64,000 nucleotides of DNA from Anaerolineales bacterium (GTDB lineage: Bacteria > Chloroflexota > Anaerolineae > Anaerolineales > Villigracilaceae): positions 1-64,000 of the forward strand of contig JACKAW010000002.1 of NCBI GenBank assembly GCA_020634885.1, in the 5' to 3' direction. Position numbers and translations under genes: made by a program. This document shows positions 1 to 8,781 of the stretch, in pieces. The notes under the pieces were generated by a model. It was given only the letters and a program-made list of their open reading frames with translations, was not told where the DNA came from and did not search any database. The stretch's first letter is position 1, and every line of letters begins with the position of its first letter.

Positions 1-912
1 ACTAAGGGACGGCTGGTCTGCCGCTTTGACATTTTCCTCCGCCTGAGCCGGATTCTTCGCACCGGGAATTGTGCAGGTGACAGCCTCGTGCATCAGAATC
101 CAACGCAATGCAAATTGCGGCATCGTCCAGCCAGCAGGGACGAGCGTTCTCAATTCTTCCACCGCTTGCAAACCGGTTTCGTAATCCACACCTGAGAAGG
201 TCTCACCACGGTCAAATGATTCGCCGTGACGGTTAAATGCGCGATGGTCATCTTTTTCAAAGGTGGATTTGGAATTGAGCTTGCCGGTCAACATTCCGCT
301 GGCAAGGGGGACGCGTGCAAGAATGCCCACCTTGCGGCGCATCGCTTCAGGGAAGAAGAGTTCAGCCGGACGTTGGCGGAAGATGTTGAAAATGATCTGC
401 ACCGTCTGCACGTTGGGGTATTCAATCGCTTTGAGCGCCTCTTCCACTTTTTCCACGCTCACGCCGTAATAACGCAGCTTGCCTGCTTTGACTAGGTCAT
501 CCAACACGCCAAAAGTTTCGGGCATATAAAACACTTCTGTGGGTGGGCAGTGTAATTGCAAAAGGTCGATGGCTTCGGTGTTTAGATTTTTGAGACTGCG
601 CTCCACGAATGCAGTCAAGTTGGCGCGGTTGTATCCACCCGCCACATGCGGGTCTAACCTGCGCCCGGCTTTGGTTGCCACATAAATGGTTTCGCTGCGC
701 TCTTTGCGAAGCTGCGCCACCAAGCGTTCCGAACGTCCATCGCCGTAGACATCGGCAGTGTCGATGAAGTTGACACCCAGGTCAATGGAGCGATGAAGAG
801 CCGCGAGTGACTCTTTATCATCCACTTTGCCCCATGTGCCGCCAATTGCCCACGCTCCAAATGAAACGGTTGAAACTTTCCAGCCAGTGCGTCCAAGTTC
901 GCGATATTGCAT
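1..912 (-). CDS. Aldo/keto reductase (3' end cut by window edge)
   Basis: Reading from an ATG at 912 the frame stays open to base 1, giving 304 codons without a stop. The protein begins MQYRELGRTGWKVS, typical of aldo/keto reductases, and shows the expected catalytic Asp and Tyr in FIDTADVYGDG (about residues 49-59), a Lys in YVATKAG and a His in LLQLHCPP. Such enzymes reduce sugar aldehydes or related carbonyls with NADPH in the cytosol. It follows araA in the same direction but a strong hairpin (936-968) lies between, so it may be only partly co-transcribed with the arabinose genes. Substrate cannot be read from sequence; a role in pentose metabolism is inferred from position. Confidence 0.9.
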   Translation of the reverse strand, partial: MQYRELGRTGWKVSTVSFGAWAIGGTWGKVDDKESLAALHRSIDLGVNFIDTADVYGDGRSERLVAQLRKERSETIYVATKAGRRLDPHVAGGYNRANLTAFVERSLKNLNTEAIDLLQLHCPPTEVFYMPETFGVLDDLVKAGKLRYYGVSVEKVEEALKAIEYPNVQTVQIIFNIFRQRPAELFFPEAMRRKVGILARVPLASGMLTGKLNSKSTFEKDDHRAFNRHGESFDRGETFSGVDYETGLQAVEELRTLVPAGWTMPQFALRWILMHEAVTCTIPGAKNPAQAEENVKAADQPSLS

Positions 913-935
913 GATGTGATTCCTTCGTTCAAAAG

Positions 936-968
936 AAACCCTAAAGGTCTCAAAGACCTTTAGGGTTT
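936..968 (-). terminator. Perfect hairpin between araA and the aldo/keto reductase gene
   Basis: Two 15-base arms (936-950 and 954-968) are exactly complementary around a 3-base loop. On the minus strand the hairpin is followed by a T-rich run (TTTCTTTT), so it fits an intrinsic terminator or attenuator at the end of araA. Confidence 0.75.
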
Positions 969-974
969 AATAAT

Positions 975-2480
975 TTACAAGCCCTTGTTCAGGTGATAGT
1001 ACAGGTCGTTCCAGCGCAGCTTCTCGCGGAATTCAGGAATGCGGGTGTTCTCGTCGATGACGAGGAACTCAATGCCTGCCATGTCTGCGAAGTCTTGCAG
1101 ATGTTCGGCGGTGACGGAGTAACTAAAGCCGGTGTGATGTGCCCCGCCAGCATAGATCCACGCGGCAGCGCCGACTTTGAGGCTGGGTTGCGGAACCCAA
1201 AGCGCACGCGCCACTGGAAGTTTGGGCAGCGGTGCTTCGTTGGGGACGACATCCACTTTGTTGACGATCATACGGAATCTGCCACCCATGTGGATGAGGC
1301 TGGCATTCACCGCCGCACCCAACTGCGAGTCGAATACGAGGCGCACGGGGTCTTCCTTGCCGCCAATGCCAAGCGGGTGAATTTCCAACTTCGGTTTGTG
1401 AGCGGCGATTGATTCGCAAATTTCGAGCATGTGTGCGCCGAGCACTTTGTCACCGTTGGCACTGAAATGATAGGTGTAATCTTCCATAAAACTGACGCCG
1501 CCCTTCATGCCGTGATTCATGACCTTCATGGCGCGCACGAGTGCGGAGGTCTTCCAATCGCCTTCGCCGCCAAAGCCATAGCCATCGCGCATCAGACGCT
1601 GCACCGCCAGACCGGGCAACTGCTTCAGACCATGCAGATCTTGGAAGGTGTCGGTGAATGCCATGAAGCCGCCGTCTTTCAAAAATCCGCGCAGACCGAG
1701 TTCAATGCGGGCGCCATCGCGCAGAGACTCGTGTCTTGCGCCGCCGGGCTTGAGTTCAGCCACAACATCATATTCGTCGAGATAGGTTTTGATGAGTGTA
1801 TCCACTTCGGCATCGGTGGCATCATTGACATACTTGACCAGATCACCAACCCCATAGCCATTGGTTGAGAAGCCGAACTGAATTTCAGACTGCACCTTAT
1901 CGCCTTCGGTCACTGCCACTTCGCGCATGTTATCGCCGAAGCGTGCCACCTTGCCGCCTTGCCAATCAGCCCATGCAGACGCGGCACGCGCCCACACGCC
2001 AAGCTCGGACTGAGTCGAGTCGTCGCCCCAATGACCCACCACCACTTTACGTTCGAGGCGCAGGCGGCTGCCGATGAATCCGAATTCGCGGTCACCGTGC
2101 GCGGCTTGGTTGAGGTTCATGAAATCCATGTCAATATCAGCCCACGGAATTTCGCGGTTGTATTGCGTGTGCAAATGCGCAAACGGTTTCTTGAGCAGGG
2201 TCAAGCCTGCGATCCACATCTTGGCAGGGGAGAAGGTGTGCATCCACGCGATGAGACCAATGCAGCTCTTGGACGAATTCGCCTCAAGGCACAAGTCACG
2301 GATTGCATCGGGCGTGGTGAGGACGGGTTTGAACACCACCTTCACCGGAATGTGCTTGGATGCGCCCAACGCGGCAGCGATCTCTTTCGAGTGCTCGGCA
2401 ACCTGCTCCAAAGTTTTAGCGCCATACAAATGCTGGCTGCCCGTAATGAACCAAACTTCATATTGCTTCAGATCAATCAT
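975..2480 (-). CDS. araA: L-arabinose isomerase
   Basis: Converts L-arabinose to L-ribulose in the cytosol, the first step of bacterial arabinose catabolism. The 501-residue product has the family's normal length and opening (YEVWFITGSQHLYG), and conserved stretches such as CIGLIAWMHTFSPAKMWI, GGEGDWKTSALVRAMK and the His-rich FSYSVTAEHLQDFADMAGIE. It is the third of the three arabinose genes in the order araB, araD, araA, with short gaps (14 bases to araD). The start at 2480 is preceded by GGAGATGCAATC on the coding strand. A hairpin at 936-968 ends the unit. Confidence 0.97.
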   Translation of the reverse strand: MIDLKQYEVWFITGSQHLYGAKTLEQVAEHSKEIAAALGASKHIPVKVVFKPVLTTPDAIRDLCLEANSSKSCIGLIAWMHTFSPAKMWIAGLTLLKKPFAHLHTQYNREIPWADIDMDFMNLNQAAHGDREFGFIGSRLRLERKVVVGHWGDDSTQSELGVWARAASAWADWQGGKVARFGDNMREVAVTEGDKVQSEIQFGFSTNGYGVGDLVKYVNDATDAEVDTLIKTYLDEYDVVAELKPGGARHESLRDGARIELGLRGFLKDGGFMAFTDTFQDLHGLKQLPGLAVQRLMRDGYGFGGEGDWKTSALVRAMKVMNHGMKGGVSFMEDYTYHFSANGDKVLGAHMLEICESIAAHKPKLEIHPLGIGGKEDPVRLVFDSQLGAAVNASLIHMGGRFRMIVNKVDVVPNEAPLPKLPVARALWVPQPSLKVGAAAWIYAGGAHHTGFSYSVTAEHLQDFADMAGIEFLVIDENTRIPEFREKLRWNDLYYHLNKGL

Positions 2481-2494
2481 GATTGCATCTCCTT

Positions 2495-3187
2495 TTATTT
2501 CTGTCCGTAATAGGCGTTTGCGCCGTGTTTCCTCAAATAGTGTTTATCCAACAATTCCTGCTGCATCGGTTGAATGCCGGGGTTGAGCAGCATGGTTTGG
2601 ATATTCATGAACGCGACCTCTTCCATCACCACCGCATTGTGAACCGCATCCATCGCATCCTTGCCCCATGCAAAGGGACCGTGACTGTAGACTACGACTC
2701 CTGGAATGGCATCTGGATTTTTATCTTTGAATGTCTCGATGATGACGGACCCCGTTTCTTTCTCGTACTCAGCCTGAATCTCCGCCTCGGTCATTTTTCT
2801 TGTGCAGGGGATTTCCCCGTAAAAATAATCGCCATGTGTTGTGCCAAGTGCCGCAATGCCGCGTCCTGCCTGGGCAAAACTGGTTGCCCATCTGCTATGC
2901 GTGTGGACGATCCCGCCGATGTTCGGGAAGGCTTTGTAAAGTTCCAAATGGGTGGGCGTATCGGACGAAGGCTTGAGTTCGCCATCCATGACCTTGCCTG
3001 TTTCCAACTCCACCACGACCATGTCATCCCGTTTCATCGTTTCATACGGCACGCCCGAAGGCTTGATGACGACCAGTCCCTTCTCACGGTCAATGCCAGA
3101 GACGTTGCCCCAAGTGAATGTTACCAATCCATGTTTAGGCAATAAAAGATTGGCTTGAAATACTTGTTCTTTGAGTTTCTTGAGCAT
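2495..3187 (-). CDS. araD: L-ribulose-5-phosphate 4-epimerase
   Basis: Epimerises L-ribulose 5-phosphate to D-xylulose 5-phosphate, feeding the pentose phosphate pathway. The 230-residue class II aldolase-type protein shows the family signatures TFTWGNVSGIDRE (about 24-36), KPSGVPYE (about 42-49) and the zinc-binding HTHSRWATSFAQ (about 95-106), with further metal-site His later (YSHGPFAWGKDA). Only three bases separate its start from the araB stop, so the two are likely translationally coupled. Family members also include ulaF/sgbE, but the araA and araB neighbours settle the assignment. Confidence 0.96.
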   Translation of the reverse strand: MLKKLKEQVFQANLLLPKHGLVTFTWGNVSGIDREKGLVVIKPSGVPYETMKRDDMVVVELETGKVMDGELKPSSDTPTHLELYKAFPNIGGIVHTHSRWATSFAQAGRGIAALGTTHGDYFYGEIPCTRKMTEAEIQAEYEKETGSVIIETFKDKNPDAIPGVVVYSHGPFAWGKDAMDAVHNAVVMEEVAFMNIQTMLLNPGIQPMQQELLDKHYLRKHGANAYYGQK

Positions 3188-3190
3188 TGC

Positions 3191-4789
3191 TTATTTCATT
3201 CCTTCCACCGCCGCACGCTCGATCCCCAGCCCCGCTTTGTAGCGTTCCATGAATGCAGCGAAACCTTCCAGATCCTCTGAGTCAGGCGCAATGGTGGAAC
3301 TTTTTTCGTTGGCAAATACTTTTTTGTTCAAGTATTCTTCGAGCGTTTCATTGCCTGCTTTGTTTGCCATAAAAGCTGCCAGCAAGGCAATGCCCCACGC
3401 GCCGCCTTCACCTGCGGTTTCCATCACTGAGACAGGGGCATTCATCGCCGCCGCCATCATGCGCTGACCCACGCCTTCGGTCTTGAAAAATCCGCCGTGC
3501 CCCAACAGTTGATTGAGTTGAACTTTTTCCTGAGCAAGAATATCCATGCCGATCTTCAACGTGCCCAGCGACGAGAACAAATGTGTGCGCATGAAATTTG
3601 GCAAAGTGAAGCGGCTCTCCGGGGTGCGGATGAAAAGCGGGCGTCCTTCAGTCAAGTCGGTGATCGATTCGCCAGAGAGATAGTTGTATGCCAGCATCCC
3701 GCCGCCATCGGCATCACCTGCCAGTGCCATTTTGTATAAAGTCTCAAATAATTTCGATTGGCTAATCTCCACGCCAAGCGCTTTGGTAAATTCGCCGAAG
3801 AGTCCCACCCAGGCGTTCAGGTCGGATGTGCAATTGTTGGCGTGAACCATCGCCACAGGCTTGCCGGTGGGTGTGGTGACCATGTCAATTTCGGGATACA
3901 GCTTGGATAACGCCTTCTCCAGCACGATCATAGCGAAGACCGATGTGCCCGCCGAGACGTTTCCGGTTCGGACTGCGACGCTGTTGGTTGCCACCATACC
4001 CGTGCCTGCATCTCCCTCAGGCGGACAAAGTGCAACGCCCGCTTTGAGCGTTCCACTGGGGTCGAGTAGCTTTGCGCCTTCTTCGGTCAACGTGCCAGCA
4101 GATTCACCTGCCACCAAAACCTTGGGCAAAATGTCTTGCAACGTCCATGAGATTTTTTCAGCTTTGAGCAGGTCATTGAACTGCCCAAGCATTTTCTTGT
4201 CGAAATCATTGGTGGTGCTATCGATGGGGAACATGCCAGAGGCTTCGCCCACGCCCATTGACTTTTGCCCCGTCAACTTCCAGTGGACGTATCCCGCTAG
4301 CGTGGTCAGGTGCGCGATGTCTTTGACATGCGCCTCTTTATTCAGGATGGCTTGATACAGGTGCGCAATGCTCCAGCGCTGCGGAATGTTGAACTGGAAG
4401 ACATCCGTGAGTTTTTCTGCGGCTTGACCCGTGATGGTGTTGCGCCAGGTGCGGAAGGGGACAAGGTGCTTGCCGTCTTTGTCGAACGCCATGTAGCCAT
4501 GCATCATCGCGCTAAAGCCGATCGAGCCGATCGTGGTGAGCGTCACGCCGTATTTTTCAGCAACATCCTTGCTCAGATCGCGGTAGCAATCTTGCAAGCC
4601 TTTCCAAACCGCATCAAGGCTATAGGTCCATACGCCGTTTTCGTATTGGTTCTCCCACTCGTGGCTGCCTGAAGCAATGGGGGAATGGTCTTCGGCGATC
4701 AACACCGCTTTGATACGGGTCGAGCCGAGTTCAATGCCAAGCGCGGTCTTTCCGCTTTCGATTGTTTTTTTGATTTCGTTTTTATCCAT
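3191..4789 (-). CDS. araB: Ribulokinase, FGGY carbohydrate kinase
   Basis: Phosphorylates L-ribulose to L-ribulose 5-phosphate with ATP. The frame stays open upstream to 4858, into the end of the epimerase gene, but the ATG at 4789 (MDKNEIKKTIES) has a good AGGAG ribosome site and starts just before the kinase motif GIELGSTRIKAVLI, so it is preferred. The protein is 532 residues, with FGGY-family stretches GFSAMMHGYMAFD, CPPEGDAGTGMVATNSV and LGHGGFFKTEGVGQRMMAAAMN. The sequence is somewhat closer in feel to the multi-specific FGGY group than to the E. coli enzyme, so xylulose or other ketopentoses are possible substrates; araA and araD next to it support ribulose. Confidence 0.9.
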   Translation of the reverse strand: MDKNEIKKTIESGKTALGIELGSTRIKAVLIAEDHSPIASGSHEWENQYENGVWTYSLDAVWKGLQDCYRDLSKDVAEKYGVTLTTIGSIGFSAMMHGYMAFDKDGKHLVPFRTWRNTITGQAAEKLTDVFQFNIPQRWSIAHLYQAILNKEAHVKDIAHLTTLAGYVHWKLTGQKSMGVGEASGMFPIDSTTNDFDKKMLGQFNDLLKAEKISWTLQDILPKVLVAGESAGTLTEEGAKLLDPSGTLKAGVALCPPEGDAGTGMVATNSVAVRTGNVSAGTSVFAMIVLEKALSKLYPEIDMVTTPTGKPVAMVHANNCTSDLNAWVGLFGEFTKALGVEISQSKLFETLYKMALAGDADGGGMLAYNYLSGESITDLTEGRPLFIRTPESRFTLPNFMRTHLFSSLGTLKIGMDILAQEKVQLNQLLGHGGFFKTEGVGQRMMAAAMNAPVSVMETAGEGGAWGIALLAAFMANKAGNETLEEYLNKKVFANEKSSTIAPDSEDLEGFAAFMERYKAGLGIERAAVEGMK

Positions 4790-4842
4790 GTTGTCTCCTA
4801 GTGAGGACGATGGACCGCAGACAATCGTCCATTGTCTGTGGT

Positions 4843-5826
4843 CTATCCGGGGTACCAAACCTTGCGCGGATCATCCTCAGCACGCACGTAGTCGAATGCC
4901 GAGTCGATCATCTTTTTCAAGTCGTATTCTGGGCGCCAGTTGAGTAAAAATTTTGCTTTGGCATTGTCGAGCCATGTGGAGTGATATTCGGTTTTGATCT
5001 CCACGGTGGGAAAACCGCGAGTCTCGTGCAGGTATTTGCCCATCTCACCGTAGTCCACGGGTTCGTCCATGCAGATGTTGAAGAGTTGCTGACGGGCTTT
5101 TAGATTATCCACAGCGAGCAGGAGGGCGCTGACCAAATCGTCAACGTGGACAAAGTTCCGTTTAACGGGAACAGCTTCCAGATTAAGCATGATCGGGATG
5201 GTCTGCGTCCGCACGTATTCAGCCGCTGTTTTCTCATCCACAAAATCACGCCAGCGCGGACCGCCAAAGACATCATCCCCGAACGAGAGTTGATATTTGA
5301 AATCATCCTTTTCCATGATCCACGGAGCGCGCAGGCAGCAGCCGTTGAGATCGTATTGGATGTAATACTGTTCGAGCATGACCTCTTCGAGAACTTTGGA
5401 GAGCGCGTAGCAGCCTTGATAGGCGGAATGTTTTTGGGTTTCGGTGACGGGGATGGGGTGCGGATAAACGAAATGCCCCATGCCCGCATCGCCGCCGACC
5501 ATGATGAATTGCTGAAAGGTGGGGGAGGTGCGGCAGGCTTCGAGCAGCCAGAAGAGACCTTTGACCGCGACATCCATAATTTGTTCAGGCGTTTCTTTGA
5601 CCGTGGCAAGATGAAGAACATGCGTCACGCCGTCCATTGCTTTTTCGACAAGGTCGCGATGTTCGATGGAGCCGTGGATGTTTTGAATGCGTGGGTGAGG
5701 GGGAAGCTCGCGGTTGTGGTACAAGGCGCGAATCGTGAAAGAGTTGAAACGTGAATCGCTTAACAGGCGATTGATAAAAGTTTTTCCCACTTTGCCTGTC
5801 GCGCCAGTGACAAGAATTGTATTCAT
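4843..5826 (-). CDS. NAD-dependent epimerase/dehydratase (extended SDR)
   Basis: A 327-residue extended short-chain dehydrogenase. The N-terminus has the Rossmann glycine motif TGATGKVGKT (about 7-16); the Tyr and Lys of the active site are in YALSKVLEE (about 140). Such proteins epimerise or oxidise sugars or sugar nucleotides with NAD. It lies between araB and a Gfo/Idh/MocA oxidoreductase with a 9-base gap to the latter, so it is part of the sugar operon. Substrate unknown. There is an imperfect inverted repeat (CAGACAATCG and CCATTGTCTG) just after its stop at 4815-4840, in the araB leader. Confidence 0.85.
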   Translation of the reverse strand: MNTILVTGATGKVGKTFINRLLSDSRFNSFTIRALYHNRELPPHPRIQNIHGSIEHRDLVEKAMDGVTHVLHLATVKETPEQIMDVAVKGLFWLLEACRTSPTFQQFIMVGGDAGMGHFVYPHPIPVTETQKHSAYQGCYALSKVLEEVMLEQYYIQYDLNGCCLRAPWIMEKDDFKYQLSFGDDVFGGPRWRDFVDEKTAAEYVRTQTIPIMLNLEAVPVKRNFVHVDDLVSALLLAVDNLKARQQLFNICMDEPVDYGEMGKYLHETRGFPTVEIKTEYHSTWLDNAKAKFLLNWRPEYDLKKMIDSAFDYVRAEDDPRKVWYPG

Positions 5827-5835
5827 CTTAATGCC

Positions 5836-7002
5836 TTAGCACTTTGTCCATTGACCGTTGGCATTGCTGGATTTGACAACACTATCCACAAAGCGAACGC
5901 CCATCAGTCCATCATATGAATTGGGGAAGTACAACGCAAGCGGGTCTGCGGGTTTGCCCGCGCGGCGTGCCGCAATCGCTTCGGCGGCATCAGAATAAAT
6001 ATTTGCAAAGCCATCGGGGAAGCCTTCGGGATGTCCCGCCACCAAGCGTGTGCAACGCGCAGAAAGCGGTAGGGTGCCGGGTCCATTCGGCGTGCGATTT
6101 TGTGAAGGCGCATTCAACGGCTTGAAGGTGAGCGCTTGCGGAAATTCCTGCATCCATTCGAGCGAGCCTTTCGTTCCGCTCACGCGAATGCGCAGACAAT
6201 TTTCAACGCCTGCCGCGGCTTGCGTCACCCAAAAACTGCCGCGGGCGCTGTTACTGAATCGGAGCATTGCCCCGCCAAAGTCATGCACGAGGCGGTTGGG
6301 AACAATGGCACCGATCTCTGCCGAAACTTCGTCCACTTCCAAACCGGTGATGAATCTTGTCAGATTGTGCGCATGCGAACCGATATCGCCCATCACTAAA
6401 GAAGGTCCGCCGCGTGCGGGGTCGAACTTCCAATAGCCTGCCGGGAAAACTTTATTTTCATCTGCCTTGCCGCCCTGTACATACTCAACCTGCACGAGTC
6501 GGATCGTGCCGAGTTCGCCCGCTTCCACCATCGCCTTCGCTTGTCGCACCATTGGGTAGCCCGTGTAATTGTGCGTGAGGCAAAACACCAAGCCCGTCTC
6601 CTGCACTTTTTTGTGCAGCATTTCTGCTTCAGCGAGCGTGTTGGTCATGGGCTTGTCGCAGATCACATCAATGCCGCGCTCAAGCGCCCACATCGAATAA
6701 TCAAAATGACTGTCGTTGGGCGTCATGATGGCAACTGCGTCAATGCCGTCTTTTCTGGATGATTCTTTCTCGAACAATTCTTTAACGCTGGAATAGATAC
6801 GGTCTGACTCGAAACCAAGCTCTTCCGCATCTTTCTTCGATTTGGCTTGGTCTGACGAAAAGATGCCTGTCACAATCTGATAGCGGTCATCGCGCCGCGC
6901 CGATTGGCGATGCATGGCACCGATAAACGACCCCGTCCCACCGCCGATGACGGCGAGACGCAACCGACGACCTAAAAAGTCAATCACAGGATTCAACGAC
7001 AT
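5836..7002 (-). CDS. Gfo/Idh/MocA family oxidoreductase
   Basis: A 388-residue NAD(P)-dependent sugar or inositol dehydrogenase-like protein. The N-terminal Rossmann domain shows LAVIGGGTGSFIGAMH (about 16-31); the catalytic Lys is in CDKPMTNTLAEAE (the usual EKP replaced by DKP), and the His/Asp region is MGDIGSHAHNLTRFITG. It starts one base after the UPF0303 gene ends, so these two are coupled. The context (arabinose genes, sugar importer) points to oxidation or interconversion of a sugar or sugar acid that the locus also handles; the exact substrate cannot be read. Confidence 0.9.
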   Translation of the reverse strand: MSLNPVIDFLGRRLRLAVIGGGTGSFIGAMHRQSARRDDRYQIVTGIFSSDQAKSKKDAEELGFESDRIYSSVKELFEKESSRKDGIDAVAIMTPNDSHFDYSMWALERGIDVICDKPMTNTLAEAEMLHKKVQETGLVFCLTHNYTGYPMVRQAKAMVEAGELGTIRLVQVEYVQGGKADENKVFPAGYWKFDPARGGPSLVMGDIGSHAHNLTRFITGLEVDEVSAEIGAIVPNRLVHDFGGAMLRFSNSARGSFWVTQAAAGVENCLRIRVSGTKGSLEWMQEFPQALTFKPLNAPSQNRTPNGPGTLPLSARCTRLVAGHPEGFPDGFANIYSDAAEAIAARRAGKPADPLALYFPNSYDGLMGVRFVDSVVKSSNANGQWTKC

Positions 7003-7003
7003 C

Positions 7004-7471
7004 TTATTTCTCCTTGGCTAAAAACTCACGGATGGATTGCACGACAATACGATGGTCTTCCTCCTGTGGAAGACCTGAAACAGTGATCGTCCCGATCATT
7101 CCAGTACCTTTGATAAGAATAGGGAAGCAGCCGCCATGAGCGGCATATTCACTTTCAGGGATGAGATAACTTTCTTCAATACGTTTGCTTTTACTGCGCA
7201 GCAACATACCCATGTAGAAAGAACTATGCCCAAAACGGTTTACAAGGCGCACCTTGCGTTTTATCCATTCATCGTTATCCAATGATGTTCCAGGCATACT
7301 GTAATGAAAGATCTGGTGTTCCCCGCGCCGAATATCGATGGTGATCGAAATTTTTTCGCTCATGGCGTATTCCACCATTTGCCTGCCCAATTCCCACGCT
7401 GTGATCTCATTGAAGCCAGCGAATTGCAATTCCTCTTCTTCGTCAAGCAGTTCCTTGAGGAAATCTTCCAT
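7004..7471 (-). CDS. UPF0303/HbpS-like heme-degrading-domain protein
   Basis: A 155-residue protein of the UPF0303 group (DUF336-like fold, related to HbpS). Recognised from the pattern ITAWELGRQMVEYA near residue 30, the central VNRFGHSSFYMG, and the C-terminal HGGCFPILIKGTGMIGTITVSGLPQEEDH. Relatives often sit in sugar or diol operons; the biochemical role is not established. It is the first gene of the second half of the sugar locus, after the terminator at 7581-7612, and is followed one base later by the Gfo/Idh/MocA gene. Region 7472-7580 probably carries its promoter, but I see no confident -35/-10 pair. Confidence 0.8.
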   Translation of the reverse strand: MEDFLKELLDEEEELQFAGFNEITAWELGRQMVEYAMSEKISITIDIRRGEHQIFHYSMPGTSLDNDEWIKRKVRLVNRFGHSSFYMGMLLRSKSKRIEESYLIPESEYAAHGGCFPILIKGTGMIGTITVSGLPQEEDHRIVVQSIREFLAKEK

Positions 7472-7580
7472 GTTTTATCCTTTAATTGCATTAAATTTGA
7501 AAACACAAACCAAGGCGATAACTTAATTCGCTTTTTCGGGTGTATTAAATTGTCTGGAATGTTGATTGGCGAATTAATGA

Positions 7581-7612
7581 AATGGGCTCAAGTTGGATAA
7601 CTTGAGCCCATT
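7581..7612 (-). terminator. 14-bp perfect hairpin ending the importer operon
   Basis: Arms 7581-7594 and 7599-7612 pair perfectly around the loop GGAT, six bases after the permease stop. The downstream T-run on the minus strand is weak (TTTCATTAATT), so it could act as a terminator or as an mRNA-stabilising 3' end that separates the importer from the catabolic genes. Confidence 0.75.
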
Positions 7613-7617
7613 GTGAA

Positions 7618-8781
7618 CTATGAACCCTTGTTCTTATTGTATACATCAAAAAATACAGCAAGCAACAGAACAAATCCTTTGATAGCTTGCTGCCAATCGA
7701 TACCTACACCGAGCAGAGACATGCCGTTATTCATAACGCCTACGAGGAAGGCTCCCACCACTGCGCCGATCACCTTGCCAACGCCGCCACTTGCCGAAGC
7801 GCCGCCGATGAAACAGGCAGCGATCACATCCAATTCAAAGCCTTCACCGGCGTTCGGGGTGGAACTGTTGAGGCGTGAAGCGACAACTGTCCCAGCCAAA
7901 GCGGCGAGCGCTCCCATATTTACAAAGGTGAGAAACAAAAGCTTGTCTGTGTTGACGCCGGAAAGCCGGGCTGCTTTTTCGTTTCCACCAAGAGCGTAAA
8001 TGCGGCGACCGGTCACGGTTTGGGTTGTAAAGAAGGAGTATGCCACAACCAATGGGAACATGATCACGAGCAGGTTTGGAATACCCTTGTAAGAAGCCAT
8101 CAAGTAACAGAAGCCCATAACAGCGGCAGTGAGTAAAACTTGTTTGGCAACAAAGAAGTAAAAAGGAGTGACCTCAAACCCGTATTTCAGTTGGTTTCGC
8201 CTCGTGCGTATATCAGCAATGATCAAAAGAATTGAAACCAATATTCCAACCACAATGGTGGTCATGTGAAACCCTTCGTAGTTGAAGAAATCCGGGATAA
8301 AACCGCCGCTGATATTGCGAAACCCTTCGGGGAACGGTCCAATGGATTCGCCGCGTACCATGACCAAAGTCAAGCCGCGGAAGATCAACATACCTGCCAG
8401 GGTTACGATAAATGCCGGGATCTTTAGGTAGGCAACCCAGTACCCCTGCCATGCACCGATCAAACCGCCAACAATAATGGCAATGGCAATGGCAAGTACC
8501 CAATTCCACTCCCATTTCACGATCATAACGCCAACAATGGCGCCGATGAAAGCGGCGATCGACCCGACAGAAAGATCGATCCATCCAGATACAATGATCA
8601 GCAGCATTCCCAACGCCATGATAATGACATAACTATTTTGTAGAACCAGGTTTGTAATATTGATCGGTTTCAGAAGAATGCCATCGGTCATGAAGTAGAA
8701 AAAGATCATGATCACGATCAATGCGATCAACATGCCATATTCACGGATGTTGTTCCTAAAAAGATTGGACAAAGTTTTCAT
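7618..8781 (-). CDS. gguB: Sugar ABC transporter permease, GguB/MmsB type
   Basis: A 387-residue hydrophobic protein with roughly ten membrane segments, starting MKTLSNLFRNNIREYGMLIA. The conserved permease stretch SGWIDLSVGSIAAFIGAI (about 65-82) and GGASASGGVGKVIGAVVGAF near the C-terminus identify the ribose/xylose branch of ABC permeases; length and sequence fit the multiple-monosaccharide GguB/MmsB subgroup. Its start overlaps the ATPase stop (ATGA at 8778-8781). It forms the membrane channel of the importer for the sugar bound by the ChvE-like lipoprotein. Confidence 0.92.
   Translation of the reverse strand: MKTLSNLFRNNIREYGMLIALIVIMIFFYFMTDGILLKPINITNLVLQNSYVIIMALGMLLIIVSGWIDLSVGSIAAFIGAIVGVMIVKWEWNWVLAIAIAIIVGGLIGAWQGYWVAYLKIPAFIVTLAGMLIFRGLTLVMVRGESIGPFPEGFRNISGGFIPDFFNYEGFHMTTIVVGILVSILLIIADIRTRRNQLKYGFEVTPFYFFVAKQVLLTAAVMGFCYLMASYKGIPNLLVIMFPLVVAYSFFTTQTVTGRRIYALGGNEKAARLSGVNTDKLLFLTFVNMGALAALAGTVVASRLNSSTPNAGEGFELDVIAACFIGGASASGGVGKVIGAVVGAFLVGVMNNGMSLLGVGIDWQQAIKGFVLLLAVFFDVYNKNKGS

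Noticed and set aside
654..953. Minus-strand frame of 99 codons over the aldo/keto reductase
   Set aside because: Out of frame with the true reductase, which reads from 912 to the window edge with clear catalytic motifs.
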